NCBI GenBank assembly: GCA_039619475.1
Contig: CM077115.1
Location: 65,478,864-65,542,863, forward strand
Direction: 5' to 3'
DNA from: Icerya purchasi
Taxonomy: Eukaryota; Arthropoda; Insecta; Hemiptera; Monophlebidae
Length of the DNA stretch: 64,000 nt
Shown here: positions 53,463 to 64,000 of the stretch, piece by piece
Numbering within the stretch: the first letter of the stretch is position 1
Layout of the letters: every line of letters starts with the position of its first letter
Notes under the pieces: model-generated
The model's input: the letters and a program-made list of their open reading frames with translations, nothing else
Told to the model about the DNA's origin: nothing
Databases searched by the model: none
Translations under genes and position numbers: made by a program

Positions 53463-53998
53463 ACAAATATAAAATTCGAAAATTTTAATATTTAGGGACC
53501 AAAATTTGGGGAAATACATGTTTAAAGTCTTACGACTCTAGAAACCGGAAAAAAAAACACAGCTCTTTCCATGGCAGCTAGAAGTTCACTCTTTTTTTAA
53601 ATGATACATATTTCAATCGGTAGAATATGGAAAACATACAAGACCCTCAAAATTTTAAAATTAGAAGACCAAATTTTGAGAAATTATTTAAGCTAACAAA
53701 TTCTGTAATGATTGGAGTGATGGTTAACAGTGACTTAATATATTATCGCTTAAATTCTAATAAAAAATAAATAAATTTCATCACTGCATTGAAACATTAA
53801 AAAGAATTAAATTTAACATATTCCTCTCACATATTTTTCCCCGCTAGCGGCTTTAATTTTTTAGATATTTTAATCTAAATTTCACTTTTTTTATTCATGT
53901 ACTTCTTATTTTATTTAAAAAAAATAATAAATATATGTGAGAACGCTGCAGTTTTTATGAAAATTTACAAATTAAAATAATTTAAAGTACGAAGGAAA
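53463..53998. repeat. Diverged ~175 bp repeat units
   Basis: The motif '(C/G)AAAATTTTAA.ATT' followed by 'GACCAAA(A)TTT.GGAAA'-like sequence occurs near 53,474 and again at 53,648, 174-176 bp apart. A third related unit lies at 51,784 on the other side of the RT/RNase H relic. It could be an old satellite or the flank of a larger element. The remainder is AT-rich without genes. Confidence 0.35.
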
Positions 53999-54008
53999 TA
54001 TATACATA

Positions 54009-54024
<16 letters not shown>
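53999..54024. repeat. (TA)n microsatellite at the 3' end of the R1-clade element
   Basis: About twelve TA units with one C interruption, immediately next to the element's A-tail (T-run 54,025-54,047). Confidence 0.9.
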
Positions 54025-54042
<18 letters not shown>

Positions 54043-54121
54043 TTTTTATTATTATTACTTTAATAAGGAAATATAACAAACTAGAGTAGCCTGCGAATTA
54101 GCTTATGGCTACCAGTAGCGA

Positions 54122-57079
54122 TTATTTGTATATATGTTTAATTTTAAATAATTCAGAAATGAATACAGGAAATTGTTCTAGTAGAATAATTTCATTTAGT
54201 TGAAGTGCACAGTCAATCATATACAATTGTCGCAGGTGGTTATACTTGCTACACGTGTATATTATATGCTGAACATTTTCTACTTCATTACTTTTACAAT
54301 TACAACATTTACTGTCTGAAATAATATTTAATTTATTTAAAAAGTATCCAATGGAACCATGACCAGTGAGTATTTGAGTCATATAATAATTTACTGTAAT
54401 GTTTTTATTTTTAAAGCGTTTTATTACGTTAGGAAAGAACTTATTTATTAATTTACCATTTGATAGAGTATCGTATCTTGTTTTAAATTCATTAAAAATT
54501 TGTAAATCAACTTGCTTGAGAAGTTCTTTACTTATAATACCATTATTTTCTTTTTTAACATTAAAAATTAGAGATCTCTTTTTTATGTAAAGATCGATGG
54601 TTAAGACCCGTGCTATGGTCTGAATTGCAATATTTGAAGCAATTACATATGAAGAAGTTAAATCAATTAGAAATTTCCGACAGTTGGAGTTTACGTTATG
54701 TATTTGTTGTTTAGTTAACCGGTTATAGTAGACACCAGCACAATATGAATATAATGACTGCACTAAACCTTTATAGAGTATTATCTTAGATTTATAATTT
54801 AGTCCCCACAGCTTACCGCCAAGGGATTTAAAAATGTAATAATATTTATTAACCTTATTATTTATGTACTGTATATGCTTATTGTACTTTAATCTATCGT
54901 CTAAAATGAATCCTAAATATTTAATATGGTCAGTAGAACTGAACGTATGATTATTAATTTTAATATTATTGTAACAAATTTGGTCAAGGTTTTTGTCTCG
55001 ACCAGATATCACCATGATTTGAGATTTGGTGATCTCGAATTTGAGGTTTAAAGCATTTACTATTGTTTTAAGTTTACAAATAACTTCATTACAATTAGCA
55101 ATGTGGGACGACAGAGTCGAGTTACTAGATAAATGTACGTTGTAGACCAAAAGTAAATCATCAGCATAGCTGTATAAACGTAGGCCTGCGTATATATTAC
55201 TTAATTTAGAATGGATATTAGAATATAAAATATTCCACAAGACCGGTCCAAGAACTGAACCTTGTGGAACGCCAAAATTATTTTTAACATCAACAATGTC
55301 GTTTTGATAGGCCCACTTTACTCTCCTGTTAGTTAAATAATCGTATATTCGGGTTATTACGTTAAAACTAAAACCATTTACAATTAATGTATCAATTATC
55401 ACTTGACGATCACAATTATTAAATGCTCCCTCTATATCAAATGAAATAATAATAGACGGATTATTCCGTTGTTTGTTTTGTAATAAATTATCAGTTACAT
55501 CTGCAATAGCAAGTTCTGTAGAAAAGAATTTTCTAAAACCGTATTGGTATGCATTAAGCACGGATGTGCTGCTAATTTCATTGTTTAAAAATTTAAGAAT
55601 AATTTTTTCATAAACTTTACTTAAGGAATTTAATAAGCATATTGGCCTATAGCCATTTACTTTACTCAAATCCCTGTTTGGTTTGTTTAACATAATTAAA
55701 GTAGCACATTTCCAAGCGGACGGAAACATATTAAATTGTAATAGTTTATTGTAAAGTGTTAATAATAAATTTGGAAAGTAAAAAAATATAATTTTAATAA
55801 CCTTGTTAGTTATACCATCCGAGGACGGTGCTTTTCTATTAGTAAGATTTTGTATAATTTGTTTTAGTTCAAAATATGTTACTTCAAACTGCTGTTGTTT
55901 ATTTATATCTGTGATTTTATCTAATGAAATAGAACCAGTTTCTTTAAAATTAAAAAATGTATTCATTAGTAAACTCATTTTGTCTTTATTGCTAGTAATA
56001 GAGGAACAAGTGTCATTATTACCATTAATTTTCAAATCTGGAAATTTAAATGGTTCAGAATTCGTTAAAATTTTATAAGGTTTACCCCAGGCCCTGGATG
56101 AACTACAAAATGTTCTCCAGGCCTGTTGCTTGAAATATTTAATTTTGTTCCTATACAATTTTAAAGTTACTTTATATATGAGTTTATTTATAAAATTTTT
56201 GTGTTTAATATTATTGAGCCTTCTGACAAGTAATTTAAAATATTCTAAATCTCTGTTCCACCAGGATTTGTTCGTCTTAGGCTTTTTAACCTTGGACTTA
56301 TTTACGTTATTTGTTAAATTATCATTAAATTGTTCAATAATATTATTTACTTGAAGTTCGGTACTTGCAAGTTTTAAGCTCGCTTCGAAATTTAACATTA
56401 AGTCGGCATTAAGATTACCAATAAATATATCTGTATCCAAGGTAAGAATATTATCATTATTAATAATATTTGTATCTAAAATTTCAATCGTGATATTTTT
56501 ATGATCACTTAAGTGAAAATCTTGAAGCATAACACTAGACAACTTATACTTAAAGTTAATGTTTACTAGAACATAATCTATCAAGCTTTGTCCATTGTGG
56601 TTTTGAAACGTATGTATATTATAATCATTTTTAATTGTTAAGTTCCCTGAGTACACAAAATTTTCAAATTGTGCATTTCTGGGCGTGTGTGGGAAGTTTT
56701 TGCTTTCCATAAATTTTAATCTTGAATTAAAATCTCCCAGTATTATTACGTTATGTCTCCAGTTTTGTTTTATATGTTTAAGCAGTAGTGTAAATTGATA
56801 AATTAAGTCAGAATTAGGTGGAAAGTATATTCCAAAAATAACAATATCCTTTACACGTTAACTTTAATAATGTAATCTGAAATTTTGGTACTACTAACGT
56901 TCTTAATATTACTACAGATAGCAACATACTTAGTATGCAATAAGAAGTTGTACTGTTTTTCATTACCATATAAATAAGGATCGCAAATGACACATAAGTA
57001 ATTAGTGTTATGTTGATTATTTAAATTTAATACTGATTGCGCTTCCTTGCAGTGATTTACAAAATTAATTTAATATTAG
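54122..57079 (-). pseudogene. R1-clade ORF2: endonuclease and reverse transcriptase
   Basis: The frame starts near 57,079 overlapping the end of ORF1. After a one-base shift it reads 'FVNHCKEAQSVLNLNNQH', the R1 'QINLNHC..AQ' start. 'VICDPYLYGNEKQYNFLL' covers the endonuclease Glu region (here ICDPY, usual SEPY). A second shift near 56,855 enters the long open frame with 'VIILGDFNSRLKF' and 'FHLSDHKNITIEIL'. The 862 codons from 56,710 to 54,122 contain the RT: 'NRKAPSSDGITNKVIK', 'NGYRPICLLNSLSKVYEKII', 'ISFDIEGAFNNCDRQVII', 'GVPQGSVLGPVLWNILYSN' and 'LYSYADDLLLVYN' (YADD, about 515-518). The C-terminal CCHC is 'CCNCKSNEVENVQHIIYTC'. The RT itself is uninterrupted. Confidence 0.9.
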
Positions 57080-58120
57080 CCATAATTTATATTATGTTTT
57101 ACTTTATTTACGATTTTAATATACAATGGACAAGCATAAGAAAAAGTGTTGTGTGTAATATTGTTAATAATATTTTTCTTAACTTCGAGAGAAATGTTAC
57201 CTTTTTCTTTCACATGCTGTAAACAGGCATGCGAAAAACAATTATTACATTTTGCTTTAAGTTGATTTTCATCCAGAGTATATTTGCTACGAGTTGAATC
57301 AGTTTTACATTCATTTTTCATGTGGCCGAACCGGAAGCAATTAAAACATCGGATGATCGGAATATAATCATATACTTTGCATTTTGACCAGTTCACAACC
57401 ATGTAACCAGCCTCTATTAATATATGGTAGGCATCAGGATCCAGGCGTACAAATGCACGTAGTTTACCATCATTAGTTTTCTTTAACGTAACAGTTTTTG
57501 GATTTTTACCCGTTTTGTTGTTAATCGCCATACTAATATCTAATTCTGTAGTTGAGGAATGAAGACCAACTACCGAAATCATTGGGTCCTTTTTTAATGC
57601 AGTTTTGGTTTTTATATTTGTTATATTGTTTGAAACTTCTTGTTTTAAGGTTTCAAATTGGTTTACATCTTTAACACCAATTATAACTTTACGTTTATGT
57701 TGTTTTATAAATCCAACATCAACTCCGATTTTACTTGTGTTGATTTTGTTTAAATCATCGTTCCAATTCCTATCATCTGAATTACTTGTATCTTCGATGA
57801 TTAAAGTTTCGTATTTATTTTTAGTTATTAAATTACTATTTGTAAGCAACTTAGTTTTTAATTTGGAAGAATACGATGGTTTTTTATCTGAAATAACCCC
57901 GGAAACTATATTTGTTATGTTCTTTTCCGTATTTTTCTTTAACTCATAATTTATTTACATGCGTCTTTAACAAGTCTAAAGTTGTTACCAGGTTACCAAT
58001 TTTTTGAAAAATTCCTTCTTTTAGTTTCACTTTCATATTGTGCGATTCATTAAGCAGTTGCTTAATATCATCTATGTATTTAATACTAGTGTCAAAATAA
58101 GTATTTTCGACACTAGTCAT
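57076..58120 (-). pseudogene. R1-clade ORF1 (zinc-knuckle Gag-like), one frameshift
   Basis: ATG at 58,120 begins 'MTSVENTYFDTSIKYIDDIK', a short helical region up to 'DLLKTHVNKL'. There a stop/frameshift near 57,950 occurs, and the frame resumes as 'YELKKNTEKNITNIVSGVI' and runs to 57,076. The central part ('GRKVIIGVKDV'-like, 'LKKTNDGKLRAFVRLDPDAY') is the RRM-like Gag region. 'CFNCFRFGHMKNEC' is a CX2CX4HX4C knuckle (57,320-57,345), and 'CNNCFSHACLQHVKEKG' a second, non-canonical one. Such proteins bind element RNA. The end overlaps the start of ORF2 by a few bases, as is common in R1 elements. Confidence 0.8.
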
Positions 58121-58293
58121 ATTCGCTACTAGAGATATGTATACATATACACGATGTATAAGTTAGATAAAAACAAAAGTAAACCGCCTCAATAGATTTA
58201 AATTATCAAACGAACTCACCAAGTTAAAATCCTTATCAGCTAAACTGAACGCGAATCAATTAAACCGCACATCACAAACATCGATGATATATA

Positions 58294-58294
<1 letters not shown>

Positions 58295-58358
<64 letters not shown>
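58295..58358. repeat. (TA)n microsatellite at the 5' side of the R1-clade element
   Basis: About 32 uninterrupted TA units, preceded by a degenerate GATATATATGA stretch from 58,286. Confidence 0.95.
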
Positions 58359-58363
<5 letters not shown>

Positions 58364-60590
58364 GTCTATTAATAATTTAACAATGTTTCAATAATTTGAT
58401 GAACTAGCCGGATTAATTGTATCGCCAATTAAGGATGATTTTAAGAAGAACTCAATGTCGGGTGCGCTTAATAAAAAATTTCCAAATGCAATTAGAGTTA
58501 TATTTTTAACCATAACCGGTAGAGGTTCAGCAAAAAGTTTGTTTATCGTTATTTAGCTTTTTTACATTATTATTTACTGATTCCAAATCATTATTAAAAT
58601 TATCATTATTTATCCATACCGTATTCTTTTCAACGTTATCATTGTGCATTGTAAGAAACTGAAAGCTGTCACGTTTAGTGCTTACAATCGGCAGTGCGTC
58701 AGAAAGACTAGTCGACGTATTTTCTGGTCATCTGCGTTCAGAAATAATAATATTCCATAGCTAATCCATTTTTCTGCTAAACAACAATGTGAATTTGAAG
58801 AATGCTGTTTATCGATATTATGCGATACAGGGAGGCTTTAGAAGAGAAACGTCTCGATCGTTATCAATGATATTAGTGGTAGAAGTAGTTATTAGTGGTG
58901 AATATTAGTGGATTTTAGAAACGGTAGTCGTAATGCCAGTAGGGTCGATGCTGATGGTGTTTGTTGCAGACGAGTTCGTAGCACAGGCCTTTAATAACGG
59001 CCGGTTTTAATATCGAGCTGCTAGATTTACTCGAATGGCTTTGTTGAGCTGTAGTCTGGCTCATTACCGTGATAAGAAGCTGATTCTTTTACTACTGTAC
59101 ACGTGATATAGCGCGCCGGGGCACGTGTACATCCTACACTGTACACGCTACTAAAAGCTGATATACGCAACACATAAGCAGTATAATACACATACGCACA
59201 CTTACAAAAAAGGCCTCGAAAAAGGAAATTATTAAGTAATGCGTTATTATTTGTAGGTAGACAGGTAATATTACGAAAATAAAGAGCGCTCGTATCCAGC
59301 CGGATTAAATAAAAGGCCGCCGAAAAGATACCAGTAGCAAGCGTATTTCGATTCAATCCGGATGCACCTTTGCAAATATATCTAGTTTTTTCTCTCGGAA
59401 CCATCTCTCCTCCTTCGACTCTCGGTGTATTACCAAAAAAAAACCAGAAAATATCGCCTTTTTCTTTATTGTATGTTTCTCCGAAAGCTCCCCATCTCTA
59501 GATCTCTATTTCTTTTTCTTTTTCTTGCGCCATCACAAGTTCTAACACATCTCTGAACTATTATTTTATATTGAAATTTGTGACACATACTATGCGATTA
59601 AGCATTACCATACTGTGACCCTTCAGTGTCGCTTGCCGCCCCTTAATTCCATTAATTCCCACAACTGCTACATTTTCTTCCTCGATACACCGCCGAATTA
59701 ATATTTAGTTAATTCTATCAGTTTCTTCTGATCCTGATGCTTTTATTCATTTTTGTCTAATACATTGTAGACCTCTTTATACAAATGGTAGCCATGCTAC
59801 CGAGTGATTGGTGCGTATTCACCTGGACTAATATGAATTCCCCATGCTATCATTGGCCGACCAAGCTGATTCTAAATTCATTTTACTACTATGCTGAAAA
59901 TAAATTCAAACATACCATAATCTTTATAATTTATTAAAATTTACAATATATATATATAAGACGGTTTTTATAACATTGTCAGCTGCGCATATGTTATATT
60001 TATATCTAATTATAATTATAAACCTCGTTGCAATAAATTGTTATCCCGTACTTATTGCCATCTCTAAAGCATTAACTTTAAGGATTACTTTTAAGCGCTA
60101 TTTATACTTCAGTTAATTCGCTTATACTTATTGTAAAATTTTATTGTTACCAATTTATTATGGTTTAATATTAACAATCGTCATACATTTACATTTTTAA
60201 TGTTCCATTTTTCTATTAGTTTTATATTAATCGTATATTATTTTAAATTTAATGTGAGCTTTTAAGATTTTACTTTTATCATGATTCAAGTTCACTCAAG
60301 TACTTGGGTTTGTTGGGGTACGACTCTGACTAATGTTAAGCGTAAAAAGGTTAAGTTTCTATTTTTATTTTTTAATATTTAAGTAACTTTATATACGTCT
60401 TAAACTCAGTTTAAAATTGTAAACATGGGCTAAATATGAAAATCGCTCATTCTGTTATTTTATCATTTTATCAGTGCACTAATTGGGCTCACATATAGAA
60501 TTGATTTTATATATTCGCTACTCGCGCTATTCTAACGCATACGCGACTCTGAATTTAAATAATCTGTAATTAAATATAGTATTGTACTCT
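58359..60590. other. Stretch without a firm gene; possible Gag-like patch
   Basis: On the minus strand, from about 58,950 to 58,540, Ser/Thr/Asn-rich reading ('ISIDPTGITTTVSKIH', 'STSLSDALPIVSTKRDSFQF', 'VWINNDNFNNDLESVNNN') with stops resembles the polar part of a retroelement ORF1, but it is low-complexity. The open frame at 59,027-59,404 (minus) has no motif. Nothing else is recognisable up to 60,590. Confidence 0.3.
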
Positions 60591-60617
60591 ATTATAAATA
60601 AAATTGAATTGAATTGA
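60591..60617 (+). repeat. (TTGAA)n-type tail, possible 3' end of an old retroelement
   Basis: 'AAATAAAATTGAATTGAATT' followed by GAATT. Short TTGAA-type tails are seen in some CR1/L2-like and RTE-like elements. I could not follow coding sequence upstream, so the assignment is weak. Confidence 0.3.
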
Positions 60618-60636
60618 ATTTATAGGTTGCTCTCCT

Positions 60637-60834
60637 TCACTTCCTTAGTGTATTGTAAGCTTGTTCTCTGCAACTTTTGCATTTTAAAGCTGAAAGAGCA
60701 TTCATTCTGACACATTGTAGGCACTGCTCTGCAGTCGCGATCATATTACCGGGTGGGCATTCCTTTTCTTCGATGTTGATTATAAGTATCATTTTAATTT
60801 TCCAGTTTACACTTAGAGAAAGAAAGTGAACCAC
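60637..60834 (-). CDS. Unrecognised short Cys-rich frame, possible host exon
   Basis: The last ~40 codons ('CPPGNMIATAEQCLQCVRMN', then 'LKCKSCREQAYNTLRK' and a stop at 60,637) are clearly GC-richer than the surroundings and contain five Cys in a C...CX2C...CX2C pattern. The upstream part (MVHFLSLSVNWKIKMILI) looks less coding, so if real this may be a terminal exon with its acceptor near 60,775-60,790. I do not recognise the family. Chance is possible. Confidence 0.3.
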   Translation of the reverse strand: MVHFLSLSVNWKIKMILIINIEEKECPPGNMIATAEQCLQCVRMNALSALKCKSCREQAYNTLRK

Positions 60835-63800
60835 GTGTGAAACCTTTATTGTTTTATAAATACATAATATGCTTGTAATGAGGCTTCTACGGTTCTCTTT
60901 AGCTTTATGGTAAGTCGAATAAGTTCGAAGTCCTTAGAATAGGTCGAAACCTGGTATAGTTGTGCAAAAAATAATTGTAACTGACGCTTGAAAATAGTCA
61001 GAACGAGCCGCTACTAGGCTACTAGAAATGAGGAAATATCTTAAAAATAGCGTAAGCAAATTTCGAAATAATCACCTCTAGAAAACTTTGTAAAACTGTA
61101 GAGGACAGAGTTTTGTTTGTTTTTTTTTTAAACTTTGTAAAACTGTATGGTAGAATTTCGTTGTTGTTTTTTTTTTAACTTCCATGCCCAGGTGTTATGC
61201 GTGATTGCAAAACTTCGATAACATATATTATCAGGAATACTGCAACTGCTATCTACACCCGATTTCTGCGCGAGAACGCGGTAAGTGAATGTGCAATCTC
61301 ATAAATTATTGCTATTACGGAGAATATAGTCCCCGCTCGTCTCTGTTCTACGAGTTAATAAATTTGACAAAAAATTCAGCAGTCATTTCGACTGAACCAA
61401 TCATCTCGGGATGATCGCATAAATTTTTTAAAACTAAACGCCGATATCGTTTTCGTTTAACTGCTACCGTTAAATCTAGCGATTTTGCTATTTTTTCATC
61501 TATGTATGTAGAGTGGAATATCTCCGCGCTTATAAAATAGCTGCTCCATCTCAAGAACTGTTCTATCTAAACTTCATATTGCGGAAGTATAAACTGGTAT
61601 AGTTGTTTTATTGAGCGTATTATTTATGATCTAATTAATCATTTGTAACATTTATTTTTGCGATCCCGCTATTATCGGCGGGGCTGATTAAGTTTTTATT
61701 GTATAATTGTTTATTTTAAATCCGTTTTTTTTTTTTTTTTGCATAATTTCCTTAGTACATTTAATAAAGAAGCGTAACGAATTACACGGAAAATCAATCG
61801 ATTTCGTAAACAACACGTCGGTTATTAAACAGAAGAAAGAGAATTGAACAGATTTATACGTGTATACCTGTAATAGTGTACGGTGAAATATGCGTGTGTC
61901 TGACTACTTTGGTTAGCGTATGTGCATATAACACTAATCAAAGTCAGACAAACACAGGTGTAAAATAACACGAAATCTTACTTTAACGAACTAGAAATTT
62001 GTCAGATTTTAAAATAATTACCCCTTGACATTAATTAAGAGCCCGAAAGAAATTCCAACCAAATCCTCAAGCGAAAACGGAAATTTTATTCGTAACTTCT
62101 CTTTTCCCTGAGCGTGGTCGGTCACATGTAAACCAGTGATAAAGAAATAACGATTTTAAGTAGAACATTTTACTTCGGCCACTATCCCTTCAATTCCTTA
62201 ACCGCAAACCGAAAGCCGAGTTTTTTCATATGCATTTCGTTCTCGCTTTGATTTCATTTAGTTCGTTCCGCCTTTATCGTGTTTCTTTGACAATCGTTTA
62301 AACACACCGGCAATCAGTTGTGTAGAAAGATGAAATTTATTTCGTCCGCTATAAATGGTTACAATGACCGAAATATATTCTTAAAAGTTGTTTCTAAAAA
62401 TTTCGTTCTTTTTTTCTTTTGTTTTATTGGTTGTTTATTTTTTTTTTACTATAGCCTTAACCTTGGAATCATCATTAGACAACATTTCTCGTAATGGTTA
62501 CATTTCGGGATTACACTTTTTTTTCATCCGCTGTACCGGCTTTCAGAGACCATAAACAGTTCCAGTAACTTCAACTTTAACCTACCAAAGAATATAAATC
62601 AGGCCAATCCCTCCAGAAAAAACGAGAGAAATGGGTCGTCGGAGATACCATTTCTGCAGGCGAGTATGTACTAAGAAATATATAAAATTAGTACCTAGCC
62701 CCCATGGCGACAATGCGATTTGGCATTAGGACCGTGGTTAAAGAATGTACTTCATATAGCACCTGGACAGCAAGTATGTGCCATATTGAGGTAACGGTTT
62801 AAGGTCACGGAATAATTTAAGTAATAATGTCTGTTAAATGATAGGATCACGGCACCATTTCCTCCGCTTTAGTATTCATCTCGGATTACCCGGAAGAGTG
62901 TCACTATACATTCCACTTTTGTTCGGGTTAGTAATTAATTTTAATTTCTCGAATAATCTTTGGTACTGCTCGACGTGCATTGACAAAATGGAACAGAATT
63001 TCTCCAGTTATTTCATCCAATCGGAATGTAATTTTTTGAATTGCGTACAAGTGGATAGTAGATGTGCGCGAGGGAGATTAAATTGGGGACAGTTAGGTGA
63101 GTCTCTGGTAAACTTTTTTTAGCAATGTACTCTTACATGTCGAACAAGTGTGTGCGCGCAATTGCGCAATGTAAAGATTATCGACTCATCACGACCTCCT
63201 CGCTTCTCGGGCATGCGTATGATATCTTTAGGCCAATACGATCACGAATTGTACTTTGAAGTCACCAGTCTTTTTTAAATTTGAATCTTTCGTTTTACCA
63301 TCACGTCTAATATCAGAGTACGAGGTTGTGTGACTGCCGCTTCTTCGGTCGCTTTATCCGTGAACTCGTTAACAGAAAATCTCCTATATGCGCTGCTATC
63401 CGCAGCAGTGTAAGCGGATTATGGAATAAAAGATGAATATAGGATGATGCGAAACTACTAGTGAACGATTTGATCGAGAGTTGCGAGTACATCAGAACTC
63501 AGTTGTTATTTGTGGTGACTGCAATTTACACTGCCCCAGTAGTATCGCGTAAAGCTTTGCGGGCAGAGTTAAGTTAGAGCGCGCGACTTTCTTATCCAAG
63601 ACACAACCTCAGAATTGATTATATCTAAAAGAATCTCGCTTGATCCGCTGTAATGTAGCTGTCCGCGTCACACTGAGGTTGCCCCATAGATATATATCGA
63701 CGTTAATTTTACGACGGAGGTTGTAAAATTAAAAATTAAACGAGAAGACCCGGAAAGTTTTTAATATAATCCCGGAGTAGAACAAAGGAGAATTTTGAAA

Positions 63801-64000
63801 AAAAATTTCCACTTAATATCATCCAGAGTTCGACGCTTGTACCGAATCCAACTTTTTTTTACACCTAGAAGATACAATTTTCTACATTGTCGTAATCTAT
63901 TTTTGACCGTTGTTGATATTTACATATAGGGGAACACCTCTCGATGTAATCCGAGAGATATTTTGCAACAGATTCAGCTGGGAAAGTACAACTTTCAATA
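60835..64000. other. Terminal AT-rich stretch without a recognisable gene
   Basis: It contains a ~50 bp tandem duplication (61,083-61,180), an imperfect hairpin near 61,887-61,960 and homopolymers (61,728-61,740, 62,441-62,449). A minus-strand frame at 61,348-61,554 ('EKIAKSLDLTVAVKRKRYRR', 'LCDHPEMIGSVEMTAEFFVK') is compositionally plausible but has no recognisable family. The 94-codon frame at 62,838-63,122 is also unassigned. Confidence 0.4.
61083..61180. repeat. Two-copy ~50 bp tandem duplication
   Basis: 'AACTTTGTAAAACTGTA' occurs at about 61,083 and 61,132, each followed by AGAGTTTT/AGAATTTC-like sequence and a T-run. Confidence 0.8.

Larger units (their letters stand above)
54025..58285 (-). 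mobile_element. R1-clade non-LTR retrotransposon, nearly full length, in (TA)n
   Basis: Minus-strand element of about 4.2 kb. The order is 5' UTR (about 58,121-58,285), ORF1 with zinc knuckles, ORF2 with endonuclease and RT, a 3' UTR with a GTAGCC/GGCTAC hairpin (about 54,085-54,116), a TAA-repeat and 23 A. There are only about four frameshifts and few in-frame stops. (TA)n tracts lie directly outside both ends (53,999-54,024 and 58,295-58,358). R1-clade elements are known for sequence-specific insertion (28S rDNA, telomeric repeats, AC-type microsatellites), so (TA)n may be its target. The exact 5' tip is not defined. Confidence 0.85.

Noticed and set aside
59027..59404. 125-codon open frame on the minus strand
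   Set aside because: No domain, no conserved motif, and composition not convincingly coding; probably chance.

Overview
This 64 kb window looks like AT-rich nuclear DNA of an arthropod, most likely an insect. I infer this from the transposon families (mariner, piggyBac, and Jockey, R1, RTE, CR1 and I-type non-LTR retrotransposons), the many A/T homopolymers and dinucleotide microsatellites, and the lack of closely packed ORFs. I recognise no host gene with confidence. At best there are one or two doubtful short exons near 60.6-61.6 kb on the minus strand. No rRNA, tRNA or CRISPR array was recognised.

Layout. 0-7.6 kb: decayed I-type fragments on both strands, a CR1/L2-like reverse transcriptase (RT) relic (4.8-6.9 kb) and the 3' end of a Jockey element. 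9.3-10.6 kb: a mariner with an uninterrupted transposase and matching 23 bp inner terminal repeats. 11.2-13.9 kb: a very decayed I-group (Nimb-like) element and a Jockey tail. 15.2-15.9 kb: an isolated APE-type endonuclease relic. 18.8-20.2 kb: a tandem repeat and an I-type RNase H relic. 20.7-22.6 kb: a Jockey relic split by a 929 bp non-autonomous DNA transposon with 35 bp inverted ends and an 8 bp target duplication. 22.8-25.6 kb: a piggyBac relic split twice, by an I-type retroelement and by a 116 bp retro-fragment. 26.4-27.85 kb: a foldback structure. 28.7-31.5 kb: an RTE element. 32.4-35.8 kb: an old I-type element split by a 5'-truncated Jockey with a clear target duplication. 41.9-51.3 kb: a second RTE split by a complete I-type element (42,659-48,323) whose two ORFs are both open. 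52.0-53.5 kb: another RT/RNase H relic. 54.0-58.3 kb: a nearly complete R1-clade element with (TA)n on both sides. The rest is AT-rich sequence in which I see no gene.

The elements do not cooperate as a pathway. They are layers of independent insertions, and their order can be read from the nesting (RTE before the I-type element; piggyBac before the I-type insertion; old I-type before Jockey). The most intact are the 5.66 kb I-type element, the mariner and the truncated Jockey; these are probably the youngest. The strongest leads are the R1-clade element in a (TA)n repeat, the 929 bp inverted-repeat element, and a stem-loop at the 3' end of three I-type copies whose paired arms differ in sequence while pairing is kept.
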